64,000 nucleotides of DNA. Origin: an uncultured bacterium. Lineage in GTDB: Bacteria; Elusimicrobiota; Elusimicrobia; Elusimicrobiales; Elusimicrobiaceae. Below are positions 17,368 to 25,766 of the stretch, piece after piece (within the stretch, counting starts at the first letter, position 1; each line of letters starts with the position of its first letter). The translations under genes and the position numbers were made by a program. Below the pieces are notes generated by a model, which saw nothing but the letters and a program-made list of their open reading frames with translations, did not search any database and was not told the DNA's origin. The DNA lies in the NCBI GenBank assembly GCA_949294085.1, contig CASFFX010000006.1, positions 104,256-168,255 on the forward strand, read 5' to 3'.

Positions 17368-18677
17368 AACGTATTTTGATTTGTTTATTGCTTTTGGGGT
17401 GGGCGGTGCCGATGCAGGCGCAACCGCCGGTGCTTTCCGGCGCGCGTGCGGTCGGCCGCCGCGTTTCCGCTCCCGTGCAAAAACTGCGCGTCCCGCCGCC
17501 CGTGCGAAAATTGCGCGTTCCGCCGCAGGTTTCCGCCCCTCGTGCCAAAACTCCTTTGCCCGCTTCTGCCGCTAATGTACAGTATATTTGGGGCACAAGT
17601 GCAGGGGCGAGGCCCTTTTCGGTTGCCAAGTGGGTCAAAAAACACTTGGTGCGGCCGCCGGTTCCGCTGTCGGGCGTGTCCGACCGAGCGCTGGAGAAGG
17701 AAGTGAAACGCAGCTATGCCGAAGTAAAAAAATTGTGGAAACGCCGCTTTGGAGACGTGAGCCAAGTGCCGTTGCTGACGGCGGTGTTTCGTCCTTCCAA
17801 GGAGATTTCGGTCGTTTCGGTGCGCAGTAACCGCATTAGCTATTTGGTGGGAAAGGAATTTGCCGATAAAATTGATTGGCTTCGGGCCCGCCCGGGGCAA
17901 GGGCGTCAGGAGCTGCAGCGCTTATCGGGCAAGGCCGGGTGGAACGAACTGGTTCAAAATCTGTCGCGCGAAAAATTGATTATGCTGGGGGAACAGCATT
18001 ACAACCGGGGAATTCAAGATACGGTATTAAAATTGGTGGGGGATTTGAAAAGACAAAATCCTTCCCGTCGGGTAGTGCTGTTTACCGAATTTTTGTATTT
18101 GCCTGCGCACGCGGCCGGTTCCCGCAACACGCTGGCGACGTATTACCGCCGGCCCGATCCCAAGAATTTGCGGCCGGTGCAGCAGACGGATAAAATGAGT
18201 TACGCCCCGCATACGTTGAAGCCGTTGATTCAAGCGGGCGTGGAAGTTTATCCGCTGGAAGACAAAACTCAGAAACGCGTATTTAATAAAGAAATGCGGG
18301 ACGGATTTATCACAGTGCTGGCCATGACGCAGCGCAACAAGAACTGGGCGCGCGTGATGGAGGCCAAAATGGCGGAAATCCAAAAGGCGGACCCGGACGC
18401 GCTGTTTGTGGTGTATGCGGGGTTAGGCCATACGTCGTGGCTGGGGCCGATGTCGCTGCCGAAGTTTTTTGCCCCGTATTCGCCTGCGGTTGTGGAGTTT
18501 GGCCCGCAGCATCCGTCTGTTTACAATACGCTTTTTACGGTATGGGGCGCTAGTGACCCCTTTTTCCAGCCGACGGCTTTTACCATGCACCGCTGGCAGG
18601 GGCCGGACGCGCGGGTGTTAGCCCAAAAAACCGGGTTTGATTACATGGTGGCGGCACCAGATTATTTTAACTTCTAG
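17364..18677 (+). CDS. Secreted ChaN/Tiki-superfamily protein, array member 6
   Basis: 437 residues, coupled to member 5 through an ATGA overlap. Signal peptide MKRILICLLLLGWAVPMQAQ. After it comes a basic, low-complexity stretch (about residues 25-60) with three repeats of a V-x-K-L-R-V-P-P type unit, not seen in the other members. Sites: GEQH at 209-212, VLFTEF, VYPLED, RNKNWARVMEAKM, YAGLGHTSW. Otherwise the same family and inferred role. Confidence 0.8.
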   Translation: MKRILICLLLLGWAVPMQAQPPVLSGARAVGRRVSAPVQKLRVPPPVRKLRVPPQVSAPRAKTPLPASAANVQYIWGTSAGARPFSVAKWVKKHLVRPPVPLSGVSDRALEKEVKRSYAEVKKLWKRRFGDVSQVPLLTAVFRPSKEISVVSVRSNRISYLVGKEFADKIDWLRARPGQGRQELQRLSGKAGWNELVQNLSREKLIMLGEQHYNRGIQDTVLKLVGDLKRQNPSRRVVLFTEFLYLPAHAAGSRNTLATYYRRPDPKNLRPVQQTDKMSYAPHTLKPLIQAGVEVYPLEDKTQKRVFNKEMRDGFITVLAMTQRNKNWARVMEAKMAEIQKADPDALFVVYAGLGHTSWLGPMSLPKFFAPYSPAVVEFGPQHPSVYNTLFTVWGASDPFFQPTAFTMHRWQGPDARVLAQKTGFDYMVAAPDYFNF

Positions 18678-18692
18678 GGGAGGCGTGCACGT

Positions 18693-19808
18693 ATGAAAAA
18701 ATGGTGGATATTGGTTGTGTTCCTGTTAAGCGCGGGGTTAGTGTCGGCCCTGCCGTACAAAAACTTAAAGCCGATTTTGTCCTCTTCCGGCAAGCGGGCG
18801 CTGCGCCGCACCGCCAAACAGCCGTTCACGCTGGGCAACCACCGCATTAAAGTTCCGCCGGCGGTGCTGCGCGTGCACGAGCAGGATTTGCAGATTTCAC
18901 ATCTGGAAATGCAGCTGAACCCCAATGTGTACCGCAAGGCGATTACCTCCCGCAACAATGCACGCATTTTGAAATCGCTGCAGCAATTTTTGAAGGATTA
19001 TGAAACGTTCCATGCCAAGGCGCCGCAGATTGCCGCCAATTTGGACGGGCGGGTGTGGAAGGGAAAAATCCCGTATGCAAATTACCTGCCCAAAGACTTA
19101 AATACGCTGTATGTGGGCGAGGTGCACGATGTCCCCGGGCTGGCGGAAGAAGTGGCGGATTTGCTGGCGCAGCTGCCCAAACTGTATCCCAACCGACGCA
19201 TTTATTTGGCTACCGAATTTTTGCCGGCGTACGAGGACAGAGCTTTCTCGCTGGACAATGCCATCACGGATCCGAAGGAAATTACGTACTTGCTGGAAGG
19301 AAGCCCCCGGCGGACTTCCCGCGTGCTGTATGCCGCGGTAAAAAACGGAATTTCCGTCGTGGGATTGGAAGAAGAAATGGGGATTATCCGCGAAATTATC
19401 CGCCAGTCAAACCAGTATCCGACGGCAGAAATGTATGAGGATTTTGTAATTTCGTTTGAAGGGGTGCGCTTTCGCAACCGCACTTGGGCCAAAACCCTGC
19501 ACGCCTTGCGCCAGGCGGACCCGGACGCACTGATTGTGGTGTATGCGGGGTACGGCCATTTGGGTTATCACCGCGATTCCAACCTGCCTTCGCTGGTGGG
19601 CGGAAAGTCGTTTTTGGCGCTGTTTACGTCGGCCGAATACTTGCCGCTCAATAACCCGCTGTTTCGCTATATGAACGAAAACAAAGCCTTGCGCGAAGCT
19701 TTTTATGCGTTTCCCAAGGCCAAATTGGTGGAACGCTGGAAAAAGCCCACCCGCTACAAAAAAATTCTCGGGGCGGATATGGCGGTTATTTTGCGTCCCC
19801 AACAATGA
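18693..19808 (+). CDS. Secreted ChaN/Tiki-superfamily protein, array member 7 (divergent, short)
   Basis: 371 residues, the shortest member; the N-terminal variable region is reduced. RBS AGGGGAGG. Signal peptide MKKWWILVVFLLSAGLVSA. Sites: GEVHD at 142-146, which is the form closest to classical ChaN, LATEF, VVGLEEE in place of YPLED, RNRTWAKTL, and YAGYGHLGY. It also lacks the KMAEI block of the main subgroup. It pairs with member 3 by its HL-type second motif. Confidence 0.78.
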   Translation: MKKWWILVVFLLSAGLVSALPYKNLKPILSSSGKRALRRTAKQPFTLGNHRIKVPPAVLRVHEQDLQISHLEMQLNPNVYRKAITSRNNARILKSLQQFLKDYETFHAKAPQIAANLDGRVWKGKIPYANYLPKDLNTLYVGEVHDVPGLAEEVADLLAQLPKLYPNRRIYLATEFLPAYEDRAFSLDNAITDPKEITYLLEGSPRRTSRVLYAAVKNGISVVGLEEEMGIIREIIRQSNQYPTAEMYEDFVISFEGVRFRNRTWAKTLHALRQADPDALIVVYAGYGHLGYHRDSNLPSLVGGKSFLALFTSAEYLPLNNPLFRYMNENKALREAFYAFPKAKLVERWKKPTRYKKILGADMAVILRPQQ

Positions 19809-19848
19809 TTTCAAGCAATAAACGAAGCGCGCAAAAGGAAGCAACAAA

Positions 19849-21113
19849 ATGATGAAACAAGGGTTTTCTTGCCTGTTAGTGTGCCTGATTGGCACAAGCC
19901 CGTTATTTGCCCAAAAAACCCTTTTGCCGGATTTTACGGCCGTTTTGCAACGTTCTGCCTTGCGTGCGGAGCGGAACCTGCCCGCCGGCCTTGCGCCGCG
20001 GCGGCTGCCTGCCTTGGCCGGAATTAAAAACACCGCCGCTGTGCCGGCGGCTTCCCTTGAGCGGGTGTTTGAAAATAAGCGCCGCGTTTATCAGCGGCAG
20101 ATGGCCACCCGTTTGGCGGCGCAACTGCAGTAACCGGTGCTGCAAAGCGTAGCCCAGGTACTGGATATTTGGAAAAAAGAAACCCCCTTGTTTGAGCAGG
20201 AGCCTTTGTTTGCGTATGTGTTTGCTCCCACTTTTTGCCCCAGTGTTACCTCGCTTAAAACCAACCGTATCAGCCAAGTGGGCTCCCGGCGGCTGATGGA
20301 AAAGTGTATTGGCTGCGTGCCCGCAAAGAATTGGGAAAACAACGTCAGGCCCGGTTTGCTTCTTCCCATGCGGTGGAATATTTGTCGGCCTCTTTAGCCG
20401 GCGAAAATTTGATTATGCTGGGGGAAATCCATCATTTCCCGTCCGTACATCAGGCGGTGGGGGATTTGTTGCTTCAGCTGAAGGCCGATTATCCCAACCG
20501 GCGCCTGGTGCTGTTTACCGAATTTGCCCGCTTGCCCCAGGTGAATCCCGCTTCGCGCAATACGGTGGCCACGTATTACCGCCGCCGGCCGACGGGATTG
20601 AAGCCCAGCACGCTGGCCACGGAGCCTTTCCCGTATGCGACGAGGTTATTTTTGCGGTTGTTAAAAGCAAGGATAGAAATTTATCCGCTGGAAGATGCCG
20701 AACAGCAGCAAGTCTTTGCGGGGGAAATGCTCCCCGAAGAGGATACCGGCGCGTTTGTGCTGACGGAGCGGAATAAAAGCTGGGCCCGCGTGATAGAAGC
20801 CAAAATGGCGGAAATCCGCCAGGCGGACCCCAACGCGCTGTTTGTGGTGTATGCGGGGTTGGGCCATACGTCGTGGCTGATGCCCGGCGCGATGCCCAAA
20901 TTTTTTGCCGCGGAGCATCCGGCCGTGGTGGAAATTACGCAGCAATATCCTTCCGATTTTTCCGCTCTGCGGTTGGCGTGGGGAGCGCAAGATAAATTTT
21001 TTGCTCCCTGCGGTTCACAGCCTGTTTTGTATTACTGGACCGGGGCGGACGCCCGCCTGTGGGGCAAACAAGCGGGGTTTGACTACGCCTTAATTGTGCC
21101 TCCGCTTCCCTAA
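19849..21113 (+). pseudogene. ChaN/Tiki-superfamily gene, array member 8, disrupted
   Basis: The first 94 codons encode a signal peptide (MMKQGFSCLLVCLIGTSPLFAQ) and the family's variable region, then an in-frame TAA at 20131-20133 interrupts it. The same frame continues with family-like sequence to about 20300, where the reading frame must change: GAAAAGTGTATTGG near 20300 restores the expected EKVYWLRAR if one A is added to the A run. From 20304 to 21113 the rest is intact (GEIHH, VLFTEF, IYPLED, RNKSWARV, YAGLGHTSW). So there are one nonsense and one frameshift lesion. If the downstream part were translated alone it would lack a signal peptide. Confidence 0.85.
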
Positions 21114-21133
21114 ACCCACGCGCTAAACTCCTT

Positions 21134-21154
21134 CCATGTTCACGTGGCTTTTTT
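21134..21154 (+). terminator. Weak terminator candidate after the ChaN-like array
   Basis: CCATG (21134-21138) pairs with CGTGG (21143-21147), one G-T pair, followed by C and six T. The stem is only 5 bp. Between here and the promoter at 21252 I see nothing else. Confidence 0.4.
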
Positions 21155-21251
21155 GAGCTTTTGTCCTCTTCTGTCTGCCTAATCGAAAGTTTGAAAAAAT
21201 CATTTCTTAGACGAGAAAAGACGGCCTTTTTGCTTCTTTTATAAAAAATGC

Positions 21252-21281
21252 TTGACAAATACAAAAATATTATGCTATAAT
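21252..21281 (+). promoter_or_regulatory. Consensus promoter ahead of the phage head genes
   Basis: TTGACA (21252-21257), 18 base spacer, TATAAT (21276-21281) with extended -10 TG. It shares TTGACAAATAC and TGCTATAATAAAAA with the promoter at 8738-8766. Downstream, 21290-21395 holds no gene; the transcript would cross the opposite-strand small gene before reaching the portal gene. Confidence 0.85.
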
Positions 21282-21395
21282 AAAAAAATAGTAGTAATCC
21301 TACCAAAGTTAATTCTTTATTTTTTTCCTACAATTTGAATTGTTGAAAAGGTGTTGCGGCGGCTTTGTTGCGCCTGCGGGAAGGGCTTTTTGTAT

Positions 21396-21429
21396 AAAAA
21401 AGAAAACCCGCCCTCCTTGGGACGGGTTT
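21396..21429 (-). terminator. Terminator of the small reverse-strand gene
   Basis: AAACCCG (21404-21410) pairs with CGGGTTT (21423-21429), extended by CCC/GGG across a bulged A; read on the minus strand it ends in TTTTCTTTTTT. It lies 22 bases after the stop of the small membrane gene. Confidence 0.75.
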
Positions 21430-21451
21430 CGCTAGAACAGTCCGGACCGGG

Positions 21452-21631
21452 TTAAACCGGCGTAGCCGCCGTTACAAACGCCAAAATGCCCACCAGTACT
21501 ACCGTCAGCAAGACGGATACCCACATAGCGGAACGCTTGCTCGCGCGCGGAAAAATTTTACGCGTGATGATGTAAAACCCCGGAACCGCCAGTAAAATTA
21601 CAAAAATCAAAATAGTAATAATCCCCATCAT
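21452..21631 (-). CDS. Small two-helix membrane protein inside the phage module
   Basis: 59 residues beginning MMGIITILIF, with a hydrophobic helix at residues 3-22, a basic loop (TRKIFPRASKRS, 23-34), and a second helix at 36-56. A strong RBS (AAGGAGGG) lies upstream and a terminator downstream, which is why I accept so short a gene. It runs against the phage genes, between their promoter and the portal gene, like a moron. Two-helix proteins with a positive loop occur among holins, toxins and superinfection-exclusion proteins; I cannot choose. Confidence 0.7.
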   Translation of the reverse strand: MMGIITILIFVILLAVPGFYIITRKIFPRASKRSAMWVSVLLTVVLVGILAFVTAATPV

Positions 21632-21695
21632 TTCAGTACCCTCCTTCTTTATCTATCTTAGTAAATTTCTGTTCTCTTCGCACGTTTGCCTCCGG

Positions 21696-21709
21696 GCGCC
21701 GTCCGGCGC
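21696..21709 (+). repeat. GC-rich hairpin, copy 1
   Basis: GCGCCGTCCGGCGC, a 5 bp stem with loop GTCC, 11 bases before the portal start codon. The identical 14-mer occurs at 23376-23389, so the two copies bracket the portal gene. The portal start has no clear RBS in between. Confidence 0.6.
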
Positions 21710-21719
21710 CGCCTACCCT

Positions 21720-23315
21720 ATGAAACATAATACACAACCAAAAACCGATTATTTGCGCCTTTATGACGAGCTCAAGCGCGAGAGCGCCTCGTGGACGGCC
21801 GTCTGGAAGGAGCTTTGCGCCTACCTGGCGCCCACCCGCGGCTTTTTTGACGGGCAAACCCCCAATCAGGGCCGCCGCATTGACCACAAAACCCTGCTGG
21901 ATTCCGACCCGTGCCTGGCGGTGGAAGTATTGTGCGCCGGCATGATGAGCGGGCTGACCAGCCCTTCGCGCAGTTGGTTTGATTTGACGCTGGCTCCCGA
22001 AGGGCTGATGAATTTGCCCGGCGCGCGGGAGTGGGTGTTTGAAATCAAAAAACGCCTGGAGGACGTATTTGCCAAAAGTAATGTGTACAGCGTGCTGCAC
22101 GGGTTTTACCAGGAAATTTCCGTCTTTGGTACGGCGGCTTTTTTGCTGGAAGAGGACGCGCAAAAAGGAATTCGCTGTCGTCCGTTCACCATTGGTGAAT
22201 ACTGCCTGGGCACCGACGCCGCCGGCCGGGTGAACCGTTTTGGACGGGAATTTTTTATGACGGCCGAACAAATGCAGCAAGCTTTTGGCGCCGAAGCGCT
22301 GCCGCCGTCTGTCCGGCGGGAGTGGGAAGAAAACCGTCCGCTTAGCTGGCATAAAATTATTCACTTAATCGTGCCCAACCGGGCCTGCGATCCGACCAAA
22401 CAAGATAACGCCCATATGCCGTATGTTTCCGCCTATCTAACGGAAAACGGCCACCTGCTGCACCGGGGCGGATACCGGGAGTTCCCCGTCATTGCCGCCC
22501 GGTGGGAAGTGAAAAACGCCGCCGACGCGTACGGCCGCGGCCCGGGGTGGAAGTGTTTGGGCGACGTGAAAATGCTGCAAAAAATGCAAAAGACCAAACT
22601 CGTTGCGCTGGACAAAAGCACCAATCCGCCGATGATGGTGTCCTCCAACGTGCAGGGGGAAGTGAATTTGCTGCCCGGCGGCATTACCCGCTATAACGGC
22701 ACGACCGACGCCGCCGTAAAACCCGCCTATCAGGTCCAGCCGGATTTGAAATCGCTGGAAGCGTCTATCCAAAGCGTGCGCGAAACGATACGCGCCCAAT
22801 TTTTTGCCGACGTATTTTTAATGCTTTCCGCCCAGAATTATTCCAATATGACCGCCGCCGAAGTGGCCGAACGCCACCAGGAAAAACTGCTGGTGCTGGG
22901 GCCCGTGCTGGAACGGCTGAAAAACGAATTGCTGGACCCCTTGATTGACCGGGCCTTTAACCTGCTGTTTCGGCAAGGGCTTCTGCCACCGCCGCCCGAA
23001 AGCATTGAAGGGATGGAAATGAAGGTGGAATATGTGTCTATGATTGCGCAGGCGCAAAAAGCGGCGGGGCTGAGTGCGCTGGTGCAGGGGTTAAATTTTG
23101 CCGCATCTCTGGCGTCCGCCCAGCCGAACGTGCTGGACCGCGTGGATTACGACCGCGCTTTGCAGGAAGGACTGAACACCTTGGGCGTGGCTCCGGCTTT
23201 ATTGCGGAGCGAAGAAGAAACGGCGCAAATCCGTACCGCCCGCCTGCAAACGCTTCAGACCGCCGCTTCGGCACAGCCGTCCGGCGCGGGGGCGGCCTCT
23301 CCCTCCGAAAAGTAA
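21720..23315 (+). CDS. Phage portal (head-to-tail connector) protein
   Basis: 531 residues, normal for podoviral connectors. The N-terminus matches the bacteriophage head-to-tail connecting protein family (PF12236): the YDELKRESASWTAVWKELC-like helix, the GMMSGLTSPSRSWFDLTL block near residue 75, and SVFGTAAFLLEED near 135. It forms the dodecameric ring through which DNA is packaged and ejected. The start ATG is taken as the first in frame; the RBS is poor, and a GC hairpin lies just upstream. It begins the head gene block, followed by a 188 base gap with the second GC hairpin and no gene. Confidence 0.92.
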   Translation: MKHNTQPKTDYLRLYDELKRESASWTAVWKELCAYLAPTRGFFDGQTPNQGRRIDHKTLLDSDPCLAVEVLCAGMMSGLTSPSRSWFDLTLAPEGLMNLPGAREWVFEIKKRLEDVFAKSNVYSVLHGFYQEISVFGTAAFLLEEDAQKGIRCRPFTIGEYCLGTDAAGRVNRFGREFFMTAEQMQQAFGAEALPPSVRREWEENRPLSWHKIIHLIVPNRACDPTKQDNAHMPYVSAYLTENGHLLHRGGYREFPVIAARWEVKNAADAYGRGPGWKCLGDVKMLQKMQKTKLVALDKSTNPPMMVSSNVQGEVNLLPGGITRYNGTTDAAVKPAYQVQPDLKSLEASIQSVRETIRAQFFADVFLMLSAQNYSNMTAAEVAERHQEKLLVLGPVLERLKNELLDPLIDRAFNLLFRQGLLPPPPESIEGMEMKVEYVSMIAQAQKAAGLSALVQGLNFAASLASAQPNVLDRVDYDRALQEGLNTLGVAPALLRSEEETAQIRTARLQTLQTAASAQPSGAGAASPSEK

Positions 23316-23375
23316 AAGAAAAAGTGCGCGGGGCGCGTCTTCATAAGCGGTACGGCCCCCGCACCTCCCGGCCCA

Positions 23376-23389
23376 GCGCCGTCCGGCGC
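23376..23389 (+). repeat. GC-rich hairpin, copy 2
   Basis: Same GCGCCGTCCGGCGC 14-mer as at 21696-21709, here in the non-coding gap between the portal gene and the Bbp19-like gene. Confidence 0.6.
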
Positions 23390-23503
23390 GGCGTTGTGCC
23401 GGAGTGAGTTTCAGGTTCCGCCGCAGGCGCCTAAAATTAGCGAGCGCTGCGCGGACGGGGAAGGCGGTGAACCGCCGGAACAGCCATCGCCTTCCCAATC
23501 GTT

Positions 23504-23809
23504 ATGAACGAAAAACAACTGGTAAAACGCAACGCCTGCGATTTGCAGGCCGTCTTAAAAACCGTACAAGGCCGCCGTCTTTTGTGGCGGATTTTGCAGG
23601 CGGCACAAATCCGTCAGCACGGCTTTGTACCCGGCGACCCCTATGCCACCGCTTTTCATTGCGGGCAGCGAAGTATCGGGCTTTTTCTGCTGGCGGAGAT
23701 AGAAGCCGCCGCCCCGGCTGCCTATGCGCAAATGCGGGGGGAATACCTGTCGCAAGTGCAATCCGAACAAAATGAAATCAATCGGTTAAACGAGGAGATA
23801 AATTCATGA
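23504..23809 (+). CDS. Bbp19-like phage head protein
   Basis: 101 residues. The pattern RRLLWRILQAAQI...FHCGQRSIGLFLLAEI...YAQMRGEYLSQ matches the small Bbp19-like proteins found between portal and scaffold genes in Bordetella BPP-1-like podoviruses. The role is unproven; probably a virion or head-assembly component. The C-terminal 20 residues are a charged helix. It overlaps the scaffold gene by four bases. Confidence 0.75.
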   Translation: MNEKQLVKRNACDLQAVLKTVQGRRLLWRILQAAQIRQHGFVPGDPYATAFHCGQRSIGLFLLAEIEAAAPAAYAQMRGEYLSQVQSEQNEINRLNEEINS

Positions 23810-24384
23810 CTCAAAACGAAACTGCGGCGCCCCAGGCTGCGCCCGATTTGAACGCCCCGTCCGCCCGGCCCTCGGCCGAAGCAACGGCGGAGGAAACCCT
23901 CCGCCCCCAACGGACGGACCCCGCCCCGGACCCGGCGGCTTATCCCGACGTGCACCCCCCCGAGGACGTTTCGTTCCCCCAAGGGGCGCTGGAAGAATTC
24001 AAAACGCTTTCAGCCGAGTTGGGCCTTACCAGCGAGCAAGCCCAAAAACTGCTGGACCTGGAAGCCCGCTTCGTGCGGGCCGGCGCCCAACACAGCGCCG
24101 AGGAAAAACGCAGCCGCGTGGAACGCTGGGCCGAACAGACACAGGCCTTGTACGGGGCCCAATGCCCCGAAGCCGTTTCCCTTGCGGTGCGCGCGGCCGA
24201 CGCGTTTGGCGGCCCGGAGCTGCGCGAATTGCTGGAAGCCACGGGGCTGGGGAACCATCCCGTTATTGTCCGTACCTTTAGCGAGATTGGCAAAAGTATC
24301 AGCGAGGACGTCCTTCCCGGCGGCCAACCCGCCGCCCCGCAGGATAAAACCTTCGCCGAGGCGCTGTACGGAAAACATAATTAA
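23806..24384 (+). CDS. Phage scaffolding protein (probable)
   Basis: 192 residues. The first ~65 are Pro/Ala/Glu-rich and disordered-looking; the remainder is helical and acidic, with the segment GGPELRELLEATGLGNHP near residue 130 and IGKSISED after it, which recur in scaffold proteins encoded directly before podoviral major capsid genes. Scaffolds guide procapsid assembly and then leave. It lies 11 bases before the capsid gene, which has the RBS AAAGGAG. Confidence 0.8.
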   Translation: MTQNETAAPQAAPDLNAPSARPSAEATAEETLRPQRTDPAPDPAAYPDVHPPEDVSFPQGALEEFKTLSAELGLTSEQAQKLLDLEARFVRAGAQHSAEEKRSRVERWAEQTQALYGAQCPEAVSLAVRAADAFGGPELRELLEATGLGNHPVIVRTFSEIGKSISEDVLPGGQPAAPQDKTFAEALYGKHN

Positions 24385-24395
24385 AGGAGAAATAG

Positions 24396-25373
24396 ATGGC
24401 AATTATTGCTGATAAACATTACAGTTTGGTGGATTACGCCAAACAGTTTGACCCTTCCGGCCAAGAACTGGCCATTGCCGAGGTTTTAAGCCAGTCCAAC
24501 GACATCATCGCTGATGCACTGGTGATGGAAAGCTCGTTAGACAGCGGCCACGAATACGCCGTGCGCACCGGAATCCCCGAGGGCACCTGGCGCCGCGCCT
24601 ACCAAGGCATAGAACCCGCCAAAGCCACGACCAAAGTGGTGGTGGAATCGTACGGCACGTTGTCGGCCTATTCCGTGGTGGACAAACTGGTGGCCGAAAA
24701 AGGCGGCCATGTGGACGCGGTGCGCACGGGGCAGTCCCGCGCGATTATCGCCGGGATGTCCAACACGATGGCGTCCAACCTCATTTACGGCAACGTCGGC
24801 AAAAATCCGGAACGCTTTACCGGCTTGGCCGCGCGCTACTGCGAATTGGAAGGCGCCGAAAGCTCCCGCAACGTGATTAACGCCGGCGGCGATACCGACG
24901 GGCAAAACTCCTCCATCTACTTGGTGGTGTGGGATACGGACAAAGTGTTTACCTTCTTCCCCAAAGGCTCCAAAGCCGGCATCCAGCGCGTGGACCACGG
25001 GCTCGTCAACCACATTGACGCCGACGGCAACGAATACCCGGCCTACAAGGAATACTTTGAGTGGAAACTGGGCCTGGCCGTGCAGGATTGGAGATACGCC
25101 GGCCGCATTTGCAACATTGACGTCAACAACGTGCCCGCCGACCTGATTGACCAAATGTGCGACCTGGAAGAAAGAATTCAAAGCCTGTCCATGGGCAAAC
25201 CCGTGTGGTATATGAACCGCACCGTTAAGGCAGCCCTTAGAAAGCTGACCAGCAACCGCACCAACGTCCAGTACACGCCGGACCAAATTACGTCCCGCCC
25301 GCTGATGACGTTCAACGAAATCCCGGTGCACATTTGCGACGCAATTACCGACACCGAAGACGTGGTGAAATAG
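24396..25373 (+). CDS. Phage major capsid protein
   Basis: 325 residues. It resembles the GP7-type major capsid protein of podoviruses: N-terminal SLVDYAKQFDPSGQELAIAEVLSQSNDI, the GTWRRAYQGIEPAKATTKVVVES block near residue 68, and a central domain with SIYLVVWDTDKVF and the FEWKLGLAVQDWRYAGRICNI stretch typical of HK97-fold capsids. It should form the icosahedral shell. Neighbours (scaffold before, Bbp16-like after) are in canonical order. Confidence 0.92.
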   Translation: MAIIADKHYSLVDYAKQFDPSGQELAIAEVLSQSNDIIADALVMESSLDSGHEYAVRTGIPEGTWRRAYQGIEPAKATTKVVVESYGTLSAYSVVDKLVAEKGGHVDAVRTGQSRAIIAGMSNTMASNLIYGNVGKNPERFTGLAARYCELEGAESSRNVINAGGDTDGQNSSIYLVVWDTDKVFTFFPKGSKAGIQRVDHGLVNHIDADGNEYPAYKEYFEWKLGLAVQDWRYAGRICNIDVNNVPADLIDQMCDLEERIQSLSMGKPVWYMNRTVKAALRKLTSNRTNVQYTPDQITSRPLMTFNEIPVHICDAITDTEDVVK

Positions 25374-25382
25374 GAGGAAACT

Positions 25383-25766
25383 ATGTTATTGGATCAAAAT
25401 GCGGTCCTGTCCGACCAGCAAGCCGTGGCGGCTTCCGCCGCTTCCGAACACGTGATTGATTTTGGAACAGCCGGCAATGCCGCGCCGGGGGCGCTGTTTG
25501 CGGTGGCCCGGGTGGACGAAGCCTTTGCCGGGGTAACCCAGCTGAGCGTTTCGCTGCAGACGGACCAATCGGCCGACTTTTCCGCAGCGGAAGAATTACT
25601 GTCCGCCACGTTTACGCAGGGGGACTTAAAAGACGTCAAAAATCTTTTTGCCGTTGCTTTGCCCAACGGGGCCAAGCGTTTCCTGCGGGCCTATTATACC
25701 GTAACCGGTGCGGGCTCGGCCGGCAAGCTGTCCTGCTTCCTAACCGATGCGGTGGACATGAAGTAA
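25383..25766 (+). CDS. Bbp16-like capsid cement/decoration protein
   Basis: 127 residues, start after AGGAGG. MLLDQNAVLSDQQAVA, SEHVIDFGTAG and the beta-rich remainder match the Bbp16 family that follows the capsid gene in BPP-1-like podoviruses, where it decorates or stabilises the shell. The family and order are known; the function here is inferred. Confidence 0.78.
   Translation: MLLDQNAVLSDQQAVAASAASEHVIDFGTAGNAAPGALFAVARVDEAFAGVTQLSVSLQTDQSADFSAAEELLSATFTQGDLKDVKNLFAVALPNGAKRFLRAYYTVTGAGSAGKLSCFLTDAVDMK

Noticed and set aside
19849-20397. Programmed frameshift or stop read-through in array member 8
   Set aside because: Two independent lesions with no slippery heptamer or recoding signal; simple decay explains them better.
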